Of a stretch of DNA of 64,000 nt, positions 56,594 through 64,000 are shown piece after piece. The notes under the pieces are model-generated. The model did no database searches. It was not told the DNA's origin and was given only the letters and a program-made list of their open reading frames with translations. Position 1 is the first letter of the stretch; each line of letters opens with the position of its first letter. The stretch is from Bacteroidales bacterium. GTDB lineage: Bacteria > Bacteroidota > Bacteroidia > Bacteroidales > UBA932. Both the position numbers and the translations under genes were made by a program. The DNA lies in NCBI GenBank assembly GCA_017428035.1, contig JAFRRR010000023.1, forward strand, positions 1-64,000, in the 5' to 3' direction.

Positions 56594-57159
56594 AACAATT
56601 GCAGTCAGAGCCTCTCCTTAAGGGTTCCCGTCTTGTGGGCGGAACCGCCCTTGCTCTGCAACTGGGACATAGAAATTCTGTGGATTTGGATTTATTCGGA
56701 TCTATTCCTTTCTCTGGAGAGGATCTGAGGGAAGCCATATCCAAAGAGCATACCCTCACAATAATAAAGGAATCACAGAATATCAAGATCTATCTTATTG
56801 ACGGGGTTAAGGTGGACATTGTTAATTATGGTTATTCATGGATAGACGAGCCCCTGTGCGAGGATAATCTATGTATTGCTGGCATTAAAGACATTGCAGC
56901 AATGAAAGTCACTGCTATTATCGGGCGGGGGACAAAGAAGGACTTCATTGATATGTACTTCTTGCTGCAAATCTTCTCCCTTAAAGAGATTCTCGATATA
57001 TATCTGCAAAAATATCCCGACGGCTCTTTGTTCCTTGCTCTTAAAAGCCTCTCCTTCTTTGATGATGCAGAGCCGGACCCAATGCCAGTTATGTACAAAG
57101 CTGTTTCTTGGGATGAAATCAAACAGGGTGTACGTCAGGCGATATTTAACTATTGTTAA
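56548..57159 (+). CDS. AbiEii/AbiGii-family nucleotidyltransferase toxin
   Basis: A 203-residue nucleotidyltransferase. The hallmark GGTALALQLGHRNSVDLDLF (about 31-50) contains the metal-binding D-x-D. Further blocks are VDIVNYGYSWID and the KDIAAMKVTAIIGRGTKKDF segment, which is the K-x-x-A..RG..KD motif of the family. Such proteins act as toxins of type IV-like systems that block phage growth by modifying tRNA. It lies in a 1-kb AT-rich insert between duplicated gene ends. Confidence 0.88.
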   Translation: MLQYKTINPGTLQLLKQLQSEPLLKGSRLVGGTALALQLGHRNSVDLDLFGSIPFSGEDLREAISKEHTLTIIKESQNIKIYLIDGVKVDIVNYGYSWIDEPLCEDNLCIAGIKDIAAMKVTAIIGRGTKKDFIDMYFLLQIFSLKEILDIYLQKYPDGSLFLALKSLSFFDDAEPDPMPVMYKAVSWDEIKQGVRQAIFNYC

Positions 57160-57169
57160 AAACTTGACC

Positions 57170-57874
57170 CTACAGATAAAACCCGGAAGTAAGCTCCAGA
57201 TAACGCTCGTCGCCGACCACGAGCGTTTCTGTTTCCAGACGGGAAGGGGCGGCGGGAGAGAATTCCAGCATCAGGCGCTTGGGCAGGGCGCCTTTCTTTG
57301 TCTTGACAAAGCACTGGCGGGTGAGAAACCACCCGAAGAGGGTCGCCTCCAGAATCATCTTTTTGCCCTGGTCAAAGGGAAGGATCAGTGACAGGCGGCC
57401 GCGCTCGGAAAGAAGTTTAGCGGCGGCAAAGAGCAGATCGCGGCGACTGAGTGTATCGGTGCTTCGGGCGGCGTCGCGCTCGACGCTGCTGGAAGAGGGA
57501 CTGCCGTCATAATAGGGCGGATTACAGAAGATAACATCATAGCTTGCCGGAGCCGCCTCATCGGCAAAATCCTGCAGGGAAACCTGTCGGACAGAAAGAT
57601 GTTCAGCCCAAGGAGAAGCGGCAAAATTGTCGGCACAGTCAGCCATGGCGCCAGGCTCGATGTCGATAGCGTCGATGCGGAAATCAGAAACGCCCGCCTC
57701 GGCCAGACGCTGCGCCGCCATAAGCGCCAGTATCCCGCTGCCGCTGCCGGCATCCAGCAGTCGCTCCGCACCTGAAACATCCATCCAGGAGCCAAAAAGG
57801 ACCGAATCCGCGCCAATTTTCATTGCGCAGCGGTCATCCTTCAGCGAGAACTTTTTTAGGCGGAAAACGGCCAT
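57170..57874 (-). CDS. trmN: tRNA1(Val) adenine-37 N6-methyltransferase-like
   Basis: A 234-residue SAM-dependent methyltransferase. It has FKQF-like start FRLKKFSLKDDRCAMKIGADSVL, the SAM-binding LLDAGSGSGILALMAAQR, DIEPGA, and the catalytic NPPYYDGS. This is the YfiC/TrmN6 pattern. The final 21 codons (57173-57236) are duplicated at 56090-56153. The ATG overlaps the ATPase gene stop in TAATG. Confidence 0.9.
   Translation of the reverse strand: MAVFRLKKFSLKDDRCAMKIGADSVLFGSWMDVSGAERLLDAGSGSGILALMAAQRLAEAGVSDFRIDAIDIEPGAMADCADNFAASPWAEHLSVRQVSLQDFADEAAPASYDVIFCNPPYYDGSPSSSSVERDAARSTDTLSRRDLLFAAAKLLSERGRLSLILPFDQGKKMILEATLFGWFLTRQCFVKTKKGALPKRLMLEFSPAAPSRLETETLVVGDERYLELTSGFYL
57173..57236 (-). 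repeat. right copy of the duplicated trmN6 3' end
   Basis: Functional 3' end of the methyltransferase, 80% identical to 56090-56153. The 1019 bp between the copies carry only the AbiEii pair. Confidence 0.75.
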
Positions 57875-58524
57875 TAAATGAACTGTCCGTCGCGCATCTC
57901 AAGGGTGCGGTCGCTCATTGCGGCCAGGTCCTTGTCGTGGGTGACGATGACTATGGTGATGCCGTATTTGTCGCGCAGAGTGAAGAACATATTATGCAAC
58001 TCTGCGCGGGTTTTGCTGTCCAGGTTGCCGCTGGGTTCGTCGGCAAACAGTATGGACGGCGAATTGATTAGGGCGCGGGCCACCGCCACCCTCTGCTGCT
58101 CGCCTCCGGAGAGCTCCGAGGGCTTATGGGTCTTGCGCTCAGCAATTCCCAGATCTTCGAAAAGACCGTTTGCCCGCTCTTTGACCGCCTTGGTGAGGTT
58201 GTCGCCTATCATTGCCGGCAGCAGCACGTTTTCCATAGCGGTAAACTCGGGCAGCAGGTGATGGAACTGGAACACAAAGCCTATCTTACGGTTGCGGAAG
58301 GCGGCCAGCTGCTTCTCGCCCAGGGCAAAGATGTCGGTGCCGTCTATAAGCACCTTGCCTGCGTCGGGACGGGACAGTGAACCCAGTATGGACAACAGGG
58401 TGGATTTGCCGGCGCCGCTGGCACCGACAATGCTCACCACCTCGCGGTCCGAGGCAGAAAAATCGATACCCTTAAGAACCTTAAGGGTACCGAACGATTT
58501 TTCTATGCCTGTAGCTTGTATCAA
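57874..58524 (-). CDS. LolD-like ABC transporter ATP-binding protein
   Basis: A 216-residue ATPase if started at the TTG at 58524 (LIQATGIEKSFG), which fits the family N-terminus. The longer frame to 58605 would run into EF-G2 and add unrelated residues. Walker A GASGAGKST, signature LSGGEQQRVAVARAL, Walker B ILFADEPSGNLD and the switch VTHD are all present. LolD/MacB-type ATPases drive lipoprotein release or export; no permease gene is adjacent. It starts 26 bp after the EF-G2 stop. Confidence 0.87.
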   Translation of the reverse strand: MIQATGIEKSFGTLKVLKGIDFSASDREVVSIVGASGAGKSTLLSILGSLSRPDAGKVLIDGTDIFALGEKQLAAFRNRKIGFVFQFHHLLPEFTAMENVLLPAMIGDNLTKAVKERANGLFEDLGIAERKTHKPSELSGGEQQRVAVARALINSPSILFADEPSGNLDSKTRAELHNMFFTLRDKYGITIVIVTHDKDLAAMSDRTLEMRDGQFI

Positions 58525-58549
58525 AGCTGTAGCTGTATCAAAAGAAGGA

Positions 58550-60667
58550 TTATTCCTCTTCTTTCTGAGACTCTTCGTATTCTTTGAGGAGCTTCTCCTG
58601 AACATCCATAGGTACCTGCTGGTACTCGATGAAGGTCATTGTGAAGGTTCCACGACCGGAAGTGATGGAGCTCAGAGTGGTGGAATAGCGGTAGAGTTCT
58701 GCCAGAGGCACACGTGCACGGAGTACCTGGAAGCCCTTCTCGGCGCCCATACCCTCTATGATACCGCGGCGGTTCTGGATATCGCTCATAACGTCACCGG
58801 TGCAGTCGCCGGGAACCATAATCTCAACCATATAGATAGGCTCCAGAAGCTTGGGACCTGCCTTCTTGAAGGCATCCTTGAAGGCGTTGCGGCCGGCGAT
58901 GATGAAGGCGATTTCCTTGGAATCTACCGGGTGCATCTTACCGTCGTAGATGTAAACGCGGATGTCGCGGGCGTAGGAACCGGTCAGAGGGCCCTCTTCC
59001 AGTTTCTGCATGATACCTTTCTTGATGGCGGGCATAAAGCCTGCATCAATGGCACCACCCACAACGCAGTTTACAAACTCGAACTTGCCGCCCCAGTCCA
59101 GATCGGTCTCTTCTTTGCCCTTGATGGTGAGCTGAGTGTCCTTGCCGTCGATTTTGAAGCGGCCGGTGGGCTCAACACCCTCTACGATGGGCTCGATGAG
59201 CATAACTACGCGGCCGTACTGACCTGCACCGCCACTCTGTTTCTTGTGGGTGTACTCTGCGGTAGCCACCTTGGTGATGGTCTCGCGGTACGGGATCTTG
59301 GGTGCGAAGAACTCAACGTCGATCTTATAGTCGTTGTTCAGATGCCACTTGAGGATATTGATGTGCTGCTCGCCCATACCGTTGATGATGGTCTGGCGGA
59401 GCTCCTTGCTGTATTCTACGCGCATTGTAGGATCCTCTGCAGCGGCGCGGTTCAGAGCCTCGCCCAGCTTCTCGTCGTCCTTCTCGTCCAGGGCGCGGAT
59501 GGCTGCACGGTATTTTGCCGGCGGGAACTCGATGGGAGGGAAAGCGGTGTCATAACCGGGAGCGTTCAGGGTCTGGTTGGTCTTGACAGCTTTCAGCTTC
59601 ACTGTACAACCCATATCGCCGGCTACCAGCTCGGTAACTTTCTCTTTCTTCTTACCTGCAACGGCATAGAGAGTGGTGATGCGCTCTTTGCTGCCATTGT
59701 CCATATTCACGAAATCCTGGCCCTCGGAGATCTTGCCGCTTACTACCTTGAAATAGGTAACGTCGCCAAGGTGCTGCTCAAGAGCGGTCTTGTATACGAA
59801 CAGGGAGGTCTTGCCTGATGCATCCTCCTTGGGGGCGGGAGCCACCTCGGTGAGGAATTCGAGCATACGCTTAACGCCCATATCCTTCTTGCCGCTGATG
59901 CAGAACACAGGGTAGAACTCGCCTTTCACAAAGCCGGCGTTCAGACCTGCGTGGAGCTCCTCTTCTGAAAGCTCGCCTGCCTCAAAGAATTTCTCCATCA
60001 GAGCCTCGTCGCTCTCGGCTGCCATCTCAACAACTGCAGAATGCATCTCCTCTGCCTTGCCTGCAAGGTCTGCGGGGATGTCGCACTCCTCGGTCTTGCC
60101 ATCCTCACCGGAGAATTTGTACATCTTCATCTTGAGGACGTCCACAACGGCGTTGAACTCCATACCGGGGTTAACGGGGAACTGTACGGGCACTGCCTTG
60201 GCACCGAATGCCTGGTGCAGGCTGTCCAGAGTGTTGTCCCAGTTGGCCTTCTCGGTCTCGAGCTGGTTGACAGCGATGATCATCGGTTTCTTGTACTGCT
60301 CAACGTAACGGCCGTGGATTTCGGTACCAACCTCAACGCCAGCGCCGGCGTTGACTACCATAATTGCACTGTCGCACACGTTCAGGCCAAGGATTGCACC
60401 CTCAATGAAGTCATCGGCGCCGGCAGCGTCAATGAAATTGAGCTTGTGATCCTGGAACTCTGCGTAGAACGGAGTGGAATAGATAGAGCGCTGGAAAATC
60501 TGCTCTACCTCGGTGTTGTCGGAAACGGTGTTTTTACCTTCGATTGTCCCCCTGCGGTCGATGACTTTGCCTTCGAACATAATGGTCTCGGCAAGGGTGG
60601 TTTTGCCGCAGCGGGTACCGCCAAGCAGGACGACGTTGCGAATTTTGTCTGTGGAGTAATTTTTCAT
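58550..60667 (-). CDS. EF-G2-type elongation factor G paralogue
   Basis: A 705-residue EF-G-like protein with all five domains. The G motifs are altered: G1 is LLGGTRCGKTT, G3 is DAAGADDF where catalytic His of DTPGH is Ala, and G4 is NQLE instead of NKxD. This matches the Bacteroides EF-G2 paralogue reported to work in translocation without GTPase activity and to matter for gut colonisation. Domain IV is intact (QSGGAGQYGRVVM). It is not in a str operon but with a LolD-like ATPase and trmN6. Confidence 0.9.
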   Translation of the reverse strand: MKNYSTDKIRNVVLLGGTRCGKTTLAETIMFEGKVIDRRGTIEGKNTVSDNTEVEQIFQRSIYSTPFYAEFQDHKLNFIDAAGADDFIEGAILGLNVCDSAIMVVNAGAGVEVGTEIHGRYVEQYKKPMIIAVNQLETEKANWDNTLDSLHQAFGAKAVPVQFPVNPGMEFNAVVDVLKMKMYKFSGEDGKTEECDIPADLAGKAEEMHSAVVEMAAESDEALMEKFFEAGELSEEELHAGLNAGFVKGEFYPVFCISGKKDMGVKRMLEFLTEVAPAPKEDASGKTSLFVYKTALEQHLGDVTYFKVVSGKISEGQDFVNMDNGSKERITTLYAVAGKKKEKVTELVAGDMGCTVKLKAVKTNQTLNAPGYDTAFPPIEFPPAKYRAAIRALDEKDDEKLGEALNRAAAEDPTMRVEYSKELRQTIINGMGEQHINILKWHLNNDYKIDVEFFAPKIPYRETITKVATAEYTHKKQSGGAGQYGRVVMLIEPIVEGVEPTGRFKIDGKDTQLTIKGKEETDLDWGGKFEFVNCVVGGAIDAGFMPAIKKGIMQKLEEGPLTGSYARDIRVYIYDGKMHPVDSKEIAFIIAGRNAFKDAFKKAGPKLLEPIYMVEIMVPGDCTGDVMSDIQNRRGIIEGMGAEKGFQVLRARVPLAELYRYSTTLSSITSGRGTFTMTFIEYQQVPMDVQEKLLKEYEESQKEEE

Positions 60668-60722
60668 TTTATAATGTTGTTTTTACTTAATTCTTTTAAG
60701 TATGACGGGGCTGTTAGGGGCG

Positions 60723-60753
60723 CAAAGTTAAGAAATTATATTCATTTCATCAA
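60723..60753 (-). promoter_or_regulatory. promoter of the EF-G2 operon
   Basis: On the minus strand TTG (60753-60751), 20 bp, TAACTTTG (60730-60723). It lies in the last codons of the S46 gene, so EF-G2 has its own promoter with a leader of about 50 nt. Confidence 0.7.
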
Positions 60754-62839
60754 TAAGCCTGCTGCAGCCGCCAAATTTATCTATGATGAACAGCACGTAA
60801 CGGATGTCCACACAGATACAACGCTGTAAATCAGGCTCAAAGATAATGTCGCCCGACATCGACTCCCAGTTGCCGTCAAAGGCCAGGCCAATCAGGTTGC
60901 CCTCGCCGTCCAGCACCGGGCTGCCGCTGTTGCCGCCGGTGATGTCGCCGGTCATAATGAAGCAGGCGGGCATAGTGCCGTCGGGCCTTGCATATTGACC
61001 AAAGTCGCCGGCTTTGTACAGATCCTTGAGGCGGGCAGGAACCACAAACTCCCAGTTGTCGGGATCTTCCTTTTCCATAACACCCTTGAGGGTGGTGTAA
61101 TAGTCATAAACCACGCCGTCTTTGGGAGAATATGACTTCACGGTGCCGTAGGTCAGGCGCATGGTGAAGTTTGCATCGGGATACATTGCCTTGCCCTTGT
61201 TCATCTCCATCTGGCCGCCGATATAGGCCTTGTGGCCCTGCTGCAGCTGCTTGGAAATCTTGCCGGCGCCGCCGGTCAGACCCATATAAAGGCCCATAAC
61301 GGACTCGAACATCTTGGCTGCGGGGTCAGCGGCAAGCGTCTCGGCTGCGTTTTCCCCGGCGAGGACGGCGTCCAGCTTCTCGCGGGAAGCGAACACAGAT
61401 TTGTCAAACAGGTCGTCTACAAACGCCTTGACGTCACCGCCAAAGTCGCTTTCTATGGTCTTGAAGAATTCGGGGTGGAATTCCGCGGCCACACTGTCGC
61501 GGTAAATCTCTATCATACGCTTGGTTACCTTGCGGTCGGTAGAGGGAGAATAGTCTTTGTAGAAACGGTCTATGTATGGCATCGCCTGTGACATATCGGC
61601 GGCGAAAGATGCCGCCGAGCTGGCGATGTTCATAAGCTCTATATTGGCCAGGGTCTCGCGCAGATATGTGCTTGTACGCAGTATGGGGGCTCGCTCTGCC
61701 ACAGCCTGATTGATGTCGTCCAGCGCGGTGCCGTATTTTTTCTGGCGGTTTTTCTTTTCATTTACCCACTTCACGAAGGCCTGCTCTTCTTCTGCCCGGC
61801 GCTGCTCCACACCCAGTTTGGCAAAGGCCTCATTCATACCCATCCACTTTTTCCAGGCGTTGGTGCTTCCGCTGTATTTGCTGGCATACTGAATCTTGAC
61901 TGCCGGATCGGCCAGCATATCCTCCAGAAGGATTTTCTGGCGCTCGCCGCGGCAATAGATGCCGATGGCGTTGGATATATCCCTCTGCTGGGCCACCTCG
62001 CTGCTGGTCATAAAGCGGTTGGTGCGGCCCGGATAACCCATAATCATAGAGAAATCGCCGTCCTGAACCCCCTTGAGCGAAACATTCAGTTTCTTCTTGG
62101 GGATGAAAGGAACATTGTCTTCAGAGTATTCTGCGGGGTTGCCGTCTTTGTCGGCATAGATGCGGAACACAGAGAAGTCGCAGGTGTGGCGGGGCCACAT
62201 CCAGTTGTCGGTGTCGGCGCCGAACTTGCCTATCGAGGACGGCGGGGCGCCCACGAAACGGATATCTTTATAAATCTTATAGCCAATCAGATAGTAGGTG
62301 TTTCCACCAAAGAAAGACACCACCGAGGCGCGGATGTTTTCGTCGGTCGCCTTAAGCGCTTTGGTCAGTTTGTCAGAAATCTCCTTGAAGGCCTTGTCGT
62401 ATTCCTCGCCTTCTGCGCAGCCCTTGGTGGCTTTCTCTATCTGCGCGGTCACATCCTTGAAACTCTGCAGGAAAGTCACTGTGAGACCCTCCACTGGGAG
62501 CTCTTCGCCAAAACTCATTGCCCAGTAACCGTCGTTCAGATAGTCGTGATCTACGCTGCTGAGGCTCTGGATAGCGCCGTAGCCGCAGTGGTGGTTGGTG
62601 AGCACCAGACCTTTGTCAGAGACGACCTCGCCGGTGCAGCCGTTGCCAAAAATCACCACGGCGTCTTTCAGAGACGTCTTGTTAATGCTGTAAATCTCGT
62701 CTGCAGAGAGGCGGCAGCCCATCTTCTGCATAGTTTTGATATTCATCTTCTCCAGGAGCGGCAGCAGCCACATTCCTTCGTCGGCAGCGGCACCGATTGT
62801 GAGGAATGCCGCCAGGAAAATTGCAAATAACTTTTTCAT
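60728..62839 (-). CDS. S46-family dipeptidyl peptidase (DPP7-type)
   Basis: A 703-residue exported serine peptidase that removes dipeptides from N-termini. The ATG at 62839 starts a signal peptide (to about residue 19); the longer upstream frame lies inside the symporter gene. Catalytic His is in TNHHCGYG (81-88) and nucleophile Ser638 in GGNSGSPV. The residue 18 positions after Ser is Gly, as in DPP7 enzymes that prefer hydrophobic P1 residues, not Arg as in DPP11. It begins 2 bp after the symporter stop. Confidence 0.93.
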   Translation of the reverse strand: MKKLFAIFLAAFLTIGAAADEGMWLLPLLEKMNIKTMQKMGCRLSADEIYSINKTSLKDAVVIFGNGCTGEVVSDKGLVLTNHHCGYGAIQSLSSVDHDYLNDGYWAMSFGEELPVEGLTVTFLQSFKDVTAQIEKATKGCAEGEEYDKAFKEISDKLTKALKATDENIRASVVSFFGGNTYYLIGYKIYKDIRFVGAPPSSIGKFGADTDNWMWPRHTCDFSVFRIYADKDGNPAEYSEDNVPFIPKKKLNVSLKGVQDGDFSMIMGYPGRTNRFMTSSEVAQQRDISNAIGIYCRGERQKILLEDMLADPAVKIQYASKYSGSTNAWKKWMGMNEAFAKLGVEQRRAEEEQAFVKWVNEKKNRQKKYGTALDDINQAVAERAPILRTSTYLRETLANIELMNIASSAASFAADMSQAMPYIDRFYKDYSPSTDRKVTKRMIEIYRDSVAAEFHPEFFKTIESDFGGDVKAFVDDLFDKSVFASREKLDAVLAGENAAETLAADPAAKMFESVMGLYMGLTGGAGKISKQLQQGHKAYIGGQMEMNKGKAMYPDANFTMRLTYGTVKSYSPKDGVVYDYYTTLKGVMEKEDPDNWEFVVPARLKDLYKAGDFGQYARPDGTMPACFIMTGDITGGNSGSPVLDGEGNLIGLAFDGNWESMSGDIIFEPDLQRCICVDIRYVLFIIDKFGGCSRLIDEMNIIS

Positions 62840-62841
62840 TT

Positions 62842-64000
62842 TTAGAATATTGATGATATGGCGGTAGTTACAATCACTATCGGCGCCACGTATTTTATTA
62901 TAAAAAACAGCACGGAGGCCAGCGTGCGGGGCACGCGGATGGTTCCGCCGGCCGTGATTTCGTCTGTGAATGTCTTTTTCCCGATGACCCAGCCCACACA
63001 AATCACGGCCAGCAGGCCGCCAAGGGTCATAAGTATATTGGAAGAAACATAGTCAAACTGGTCAAAGATGTTCTTTCCGCCAATGGTGATGCCCCGCAGC
63101 GCCCCCTGCGACAGGGAGCAGATGCTGCCGGTGAACAGCAATATGGCGGCGGTGATGGCGCTGGCGGTCTTGCGCCGGGCTTTGCCCACATCCATAATGG
63201 TAGAGGTCATAACCTCGAACAGCGACACCGCCGATGATATGGCGGCCAGAAACAGCGTCACAAAGAAAAGTATGGCGCACAGGCCCCCCAGGGGCATCTG
63301 GGTAAAGATTTGCGGAAGCGTCACGAACACCAGGCCGGCCCCTTCGCTGGGGTTGATGCCAAAGGCGAACACCGCAGGCATTATGGCGCAGCCCGCCAGC
63401 AGCGCAAAGAAAGTGTCGCTGACGGTGATGATTGCGGCATTTTTGGTCAGGTTGCTGGATTTGGGCGTGTAGGCGCCGTAGGTCACCATCATACAGGCGC
63501 CCAGGCTCAGGGAGAAGAAGCTCTGTCCCAGCGCCGCCAGCAGCGAGTCAAAGTTAAACTGCGAGAAATCGGGCTTGAAAAGATAGTCCAGACCCGCCCC
63601 GGCACCCGGCAGGGTGACGCTGCGGATGCCTATGAGCACTATCAGCAAGAACAGCAGCGGCATCATAAGCTTGCTGGTCTTCTCTATGCCTTTCTGCACG
63701 CCAAGGTTGATAATGCCTATGGTAAGCAAGATGAATATCAGACTGTAGACTATCGGGGAGACGTTGCTGCCCACAAAGCCGGTGAACACCGCCGCGCTGT
63801 CTATCTGCGCCCCGCGGTGGAATCCCGGAGCGATGGACATCACCAGATAGCGGATGGTCCAGCCGCCCACCACCACATAGAACGACATTATCATAAAGCA
63901 GGTCAGCATTCCCAGAATGCCGGCCGCGCCCCAGCCTTTGCGGCCGGTGACCTTGATATATGCCCCTCGGGGACTGCCGCCGCCACGGCGGCCTATCACC
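62842..64000 (-). CDS. sodium:neurotransmitter symporter family transporter, N-terminus missing
   Basis: 385 residues are present and the frame continues off the right edge, so roughly the first 60 residues are absent. It is an NSS/SNF-family (LeuT-fold) carrier with about ten membrane segments in view. Marks: YIKVTGRKGWGAAGILG, YVVVGGWTIRYL, FFSLSLGACMMVTYGAY and the Na-binding-type segment LFLAAISSAVSLFEV. These import amino acids with sodium. Its gene is directly followed by the dipeptidyl peptidase, so peptide breakdown and amino-acid uptake may be coupled. Confidence 0.9.
   Translation of the reverse strand, partial: VIGRRGGGSPRGAYIKVTGRKGWGAAGILGMLTCFMIMSFYVVVGGWTIRYLVMSIAPGFHRGAQIDSAAVFTGFVGSNVSPIVYSLIFILLTIGIINLGVQKGIEKTSKLMMPLLFLLIVLIGIRSVTLPGAGAGLDYLFKPDFSQFNFDSLLAALGQSFFSLSLGACMMVTYGAYTPKSSNLTKNAAIITVSDTFFALLAGCAIMPAVFAFGINPSEGAGLVFVTLPQIFTQMPLGGLCAILFFVTLFLAAISSAVSLFEVMTSTIMDVGKARRKTASAITAAILLFTGSICSLSQGALRGITIGGKNIFDQFDYVSSNILMTLGGLLAVICVGWVIGKKTFTDEITAGGTIRVPRTLASVLFFIIKYVAPIVIVTTAISSIF

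Noticed and set aside
62840-63001. N-terminal extension of the S46 peptidase frame
   Set aside because: These codons lie inside the symporter gene; the signal peptide begins at 62839.
1-64000. CRISPR array
   Set aside because: No regularly spaced short repeats were seen; the only clear repeats are the 132-bp pair, the 80-bp pair and the 64-bp trmN6 ends.

Overview
The window looks like chromosomal DNA of a fairly high-GC member of the Bacteroidales. The evidence is: several SusC/SusD outer-membrane pairs, BACON and FISUMP-type lipoproteins, an S46 dipeptidyl peptidase, the secG-lptE-sigma54 activator cluster, an EF-G2-type paralogue, near absence of Shine-Dalgarno sequences, and many promoters of the Bacteroidetes type (TTG, 19-20 bp, TAnnTTTG). 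I cannot fix the genus; an uncultured gut or rumen lineage is a reasonable guess.

Layout. 1-1476: end of an aldo/keto reductase, an exported flavodoxin, an ICMT-like membrane methyltransferase. 1477-2831: a small island of different composition holding one orphan gene that looks like two fused immunity domains, ending at the 3' end of tRNA-Leu(CAA). 3040-11274 (minus): an operon leuC-leuD-leuA/cimA-like-leuB followed by an S41 protease and a fused aroD-aroA. 11354-12706 (minus): a BACON lipoprotein. 12844-26321 (plus): a starch locus with cytosolic 4-alpha-glucanotransferase, inner-membrane MFS sugar carrier, SusC, SusD, a SusE/F-like binding lipoprotein and two GH13 amylases. Surface binding and cleavage, TonB-dependent import, inner-membrane transport and cytosolic disproportionation form one pathway. 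26426-30320 (plus): seven genes of the S10 ribosomal operon (rplC-D-W-B, rpsS, rplV, rpsC), cut off from rpsJ and rplP. 30575-32748 (minus): secG, lptE, sigma54 activator.

32850-36628 (plus): an OmpA/TPR-like lipoprotein, then metX-asd. 36733-46765 (plus): two consecutive SusC/SusD pairs without enzymes. 46927-49071 (plus): PspC-PadR-PspC plus a small membrane protein. 49072-50640: a REP-associated tyrosine transposase (RAYT) between two 132-bp direct repeats, with a second palindromic repeat family beside it. 50640-52424 (minus): lepA. 52545-56109 (plus): transketolase, ECF sigma factor, membrane protein, Spy-like protein. 56154-57172: a DUF6922-AbiEii toxin-like pair flanked by two copies of the 3' end of the next gene. 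57170-60667 (minus): trmN6-like methyltransferase, LolD-like ATPase, EF-G2. 60728-64000 (minus): S46 dipeptidyl peptidase and a sodium symporter running off the right edge.

The most notable observations are: strong depletion of CATG across the window, relaxed in the 1.5-2.7 kb island; the RAYT with its repeats; the AbiEii pair set in a duplicated trmN6 3' end; the broken S10 operon with a 13-bp inverted repeat on its promoter; an AroD-AroA fusion with altered EPSP synthase residues; and an EF-G paralogue with degenerate G motifs.
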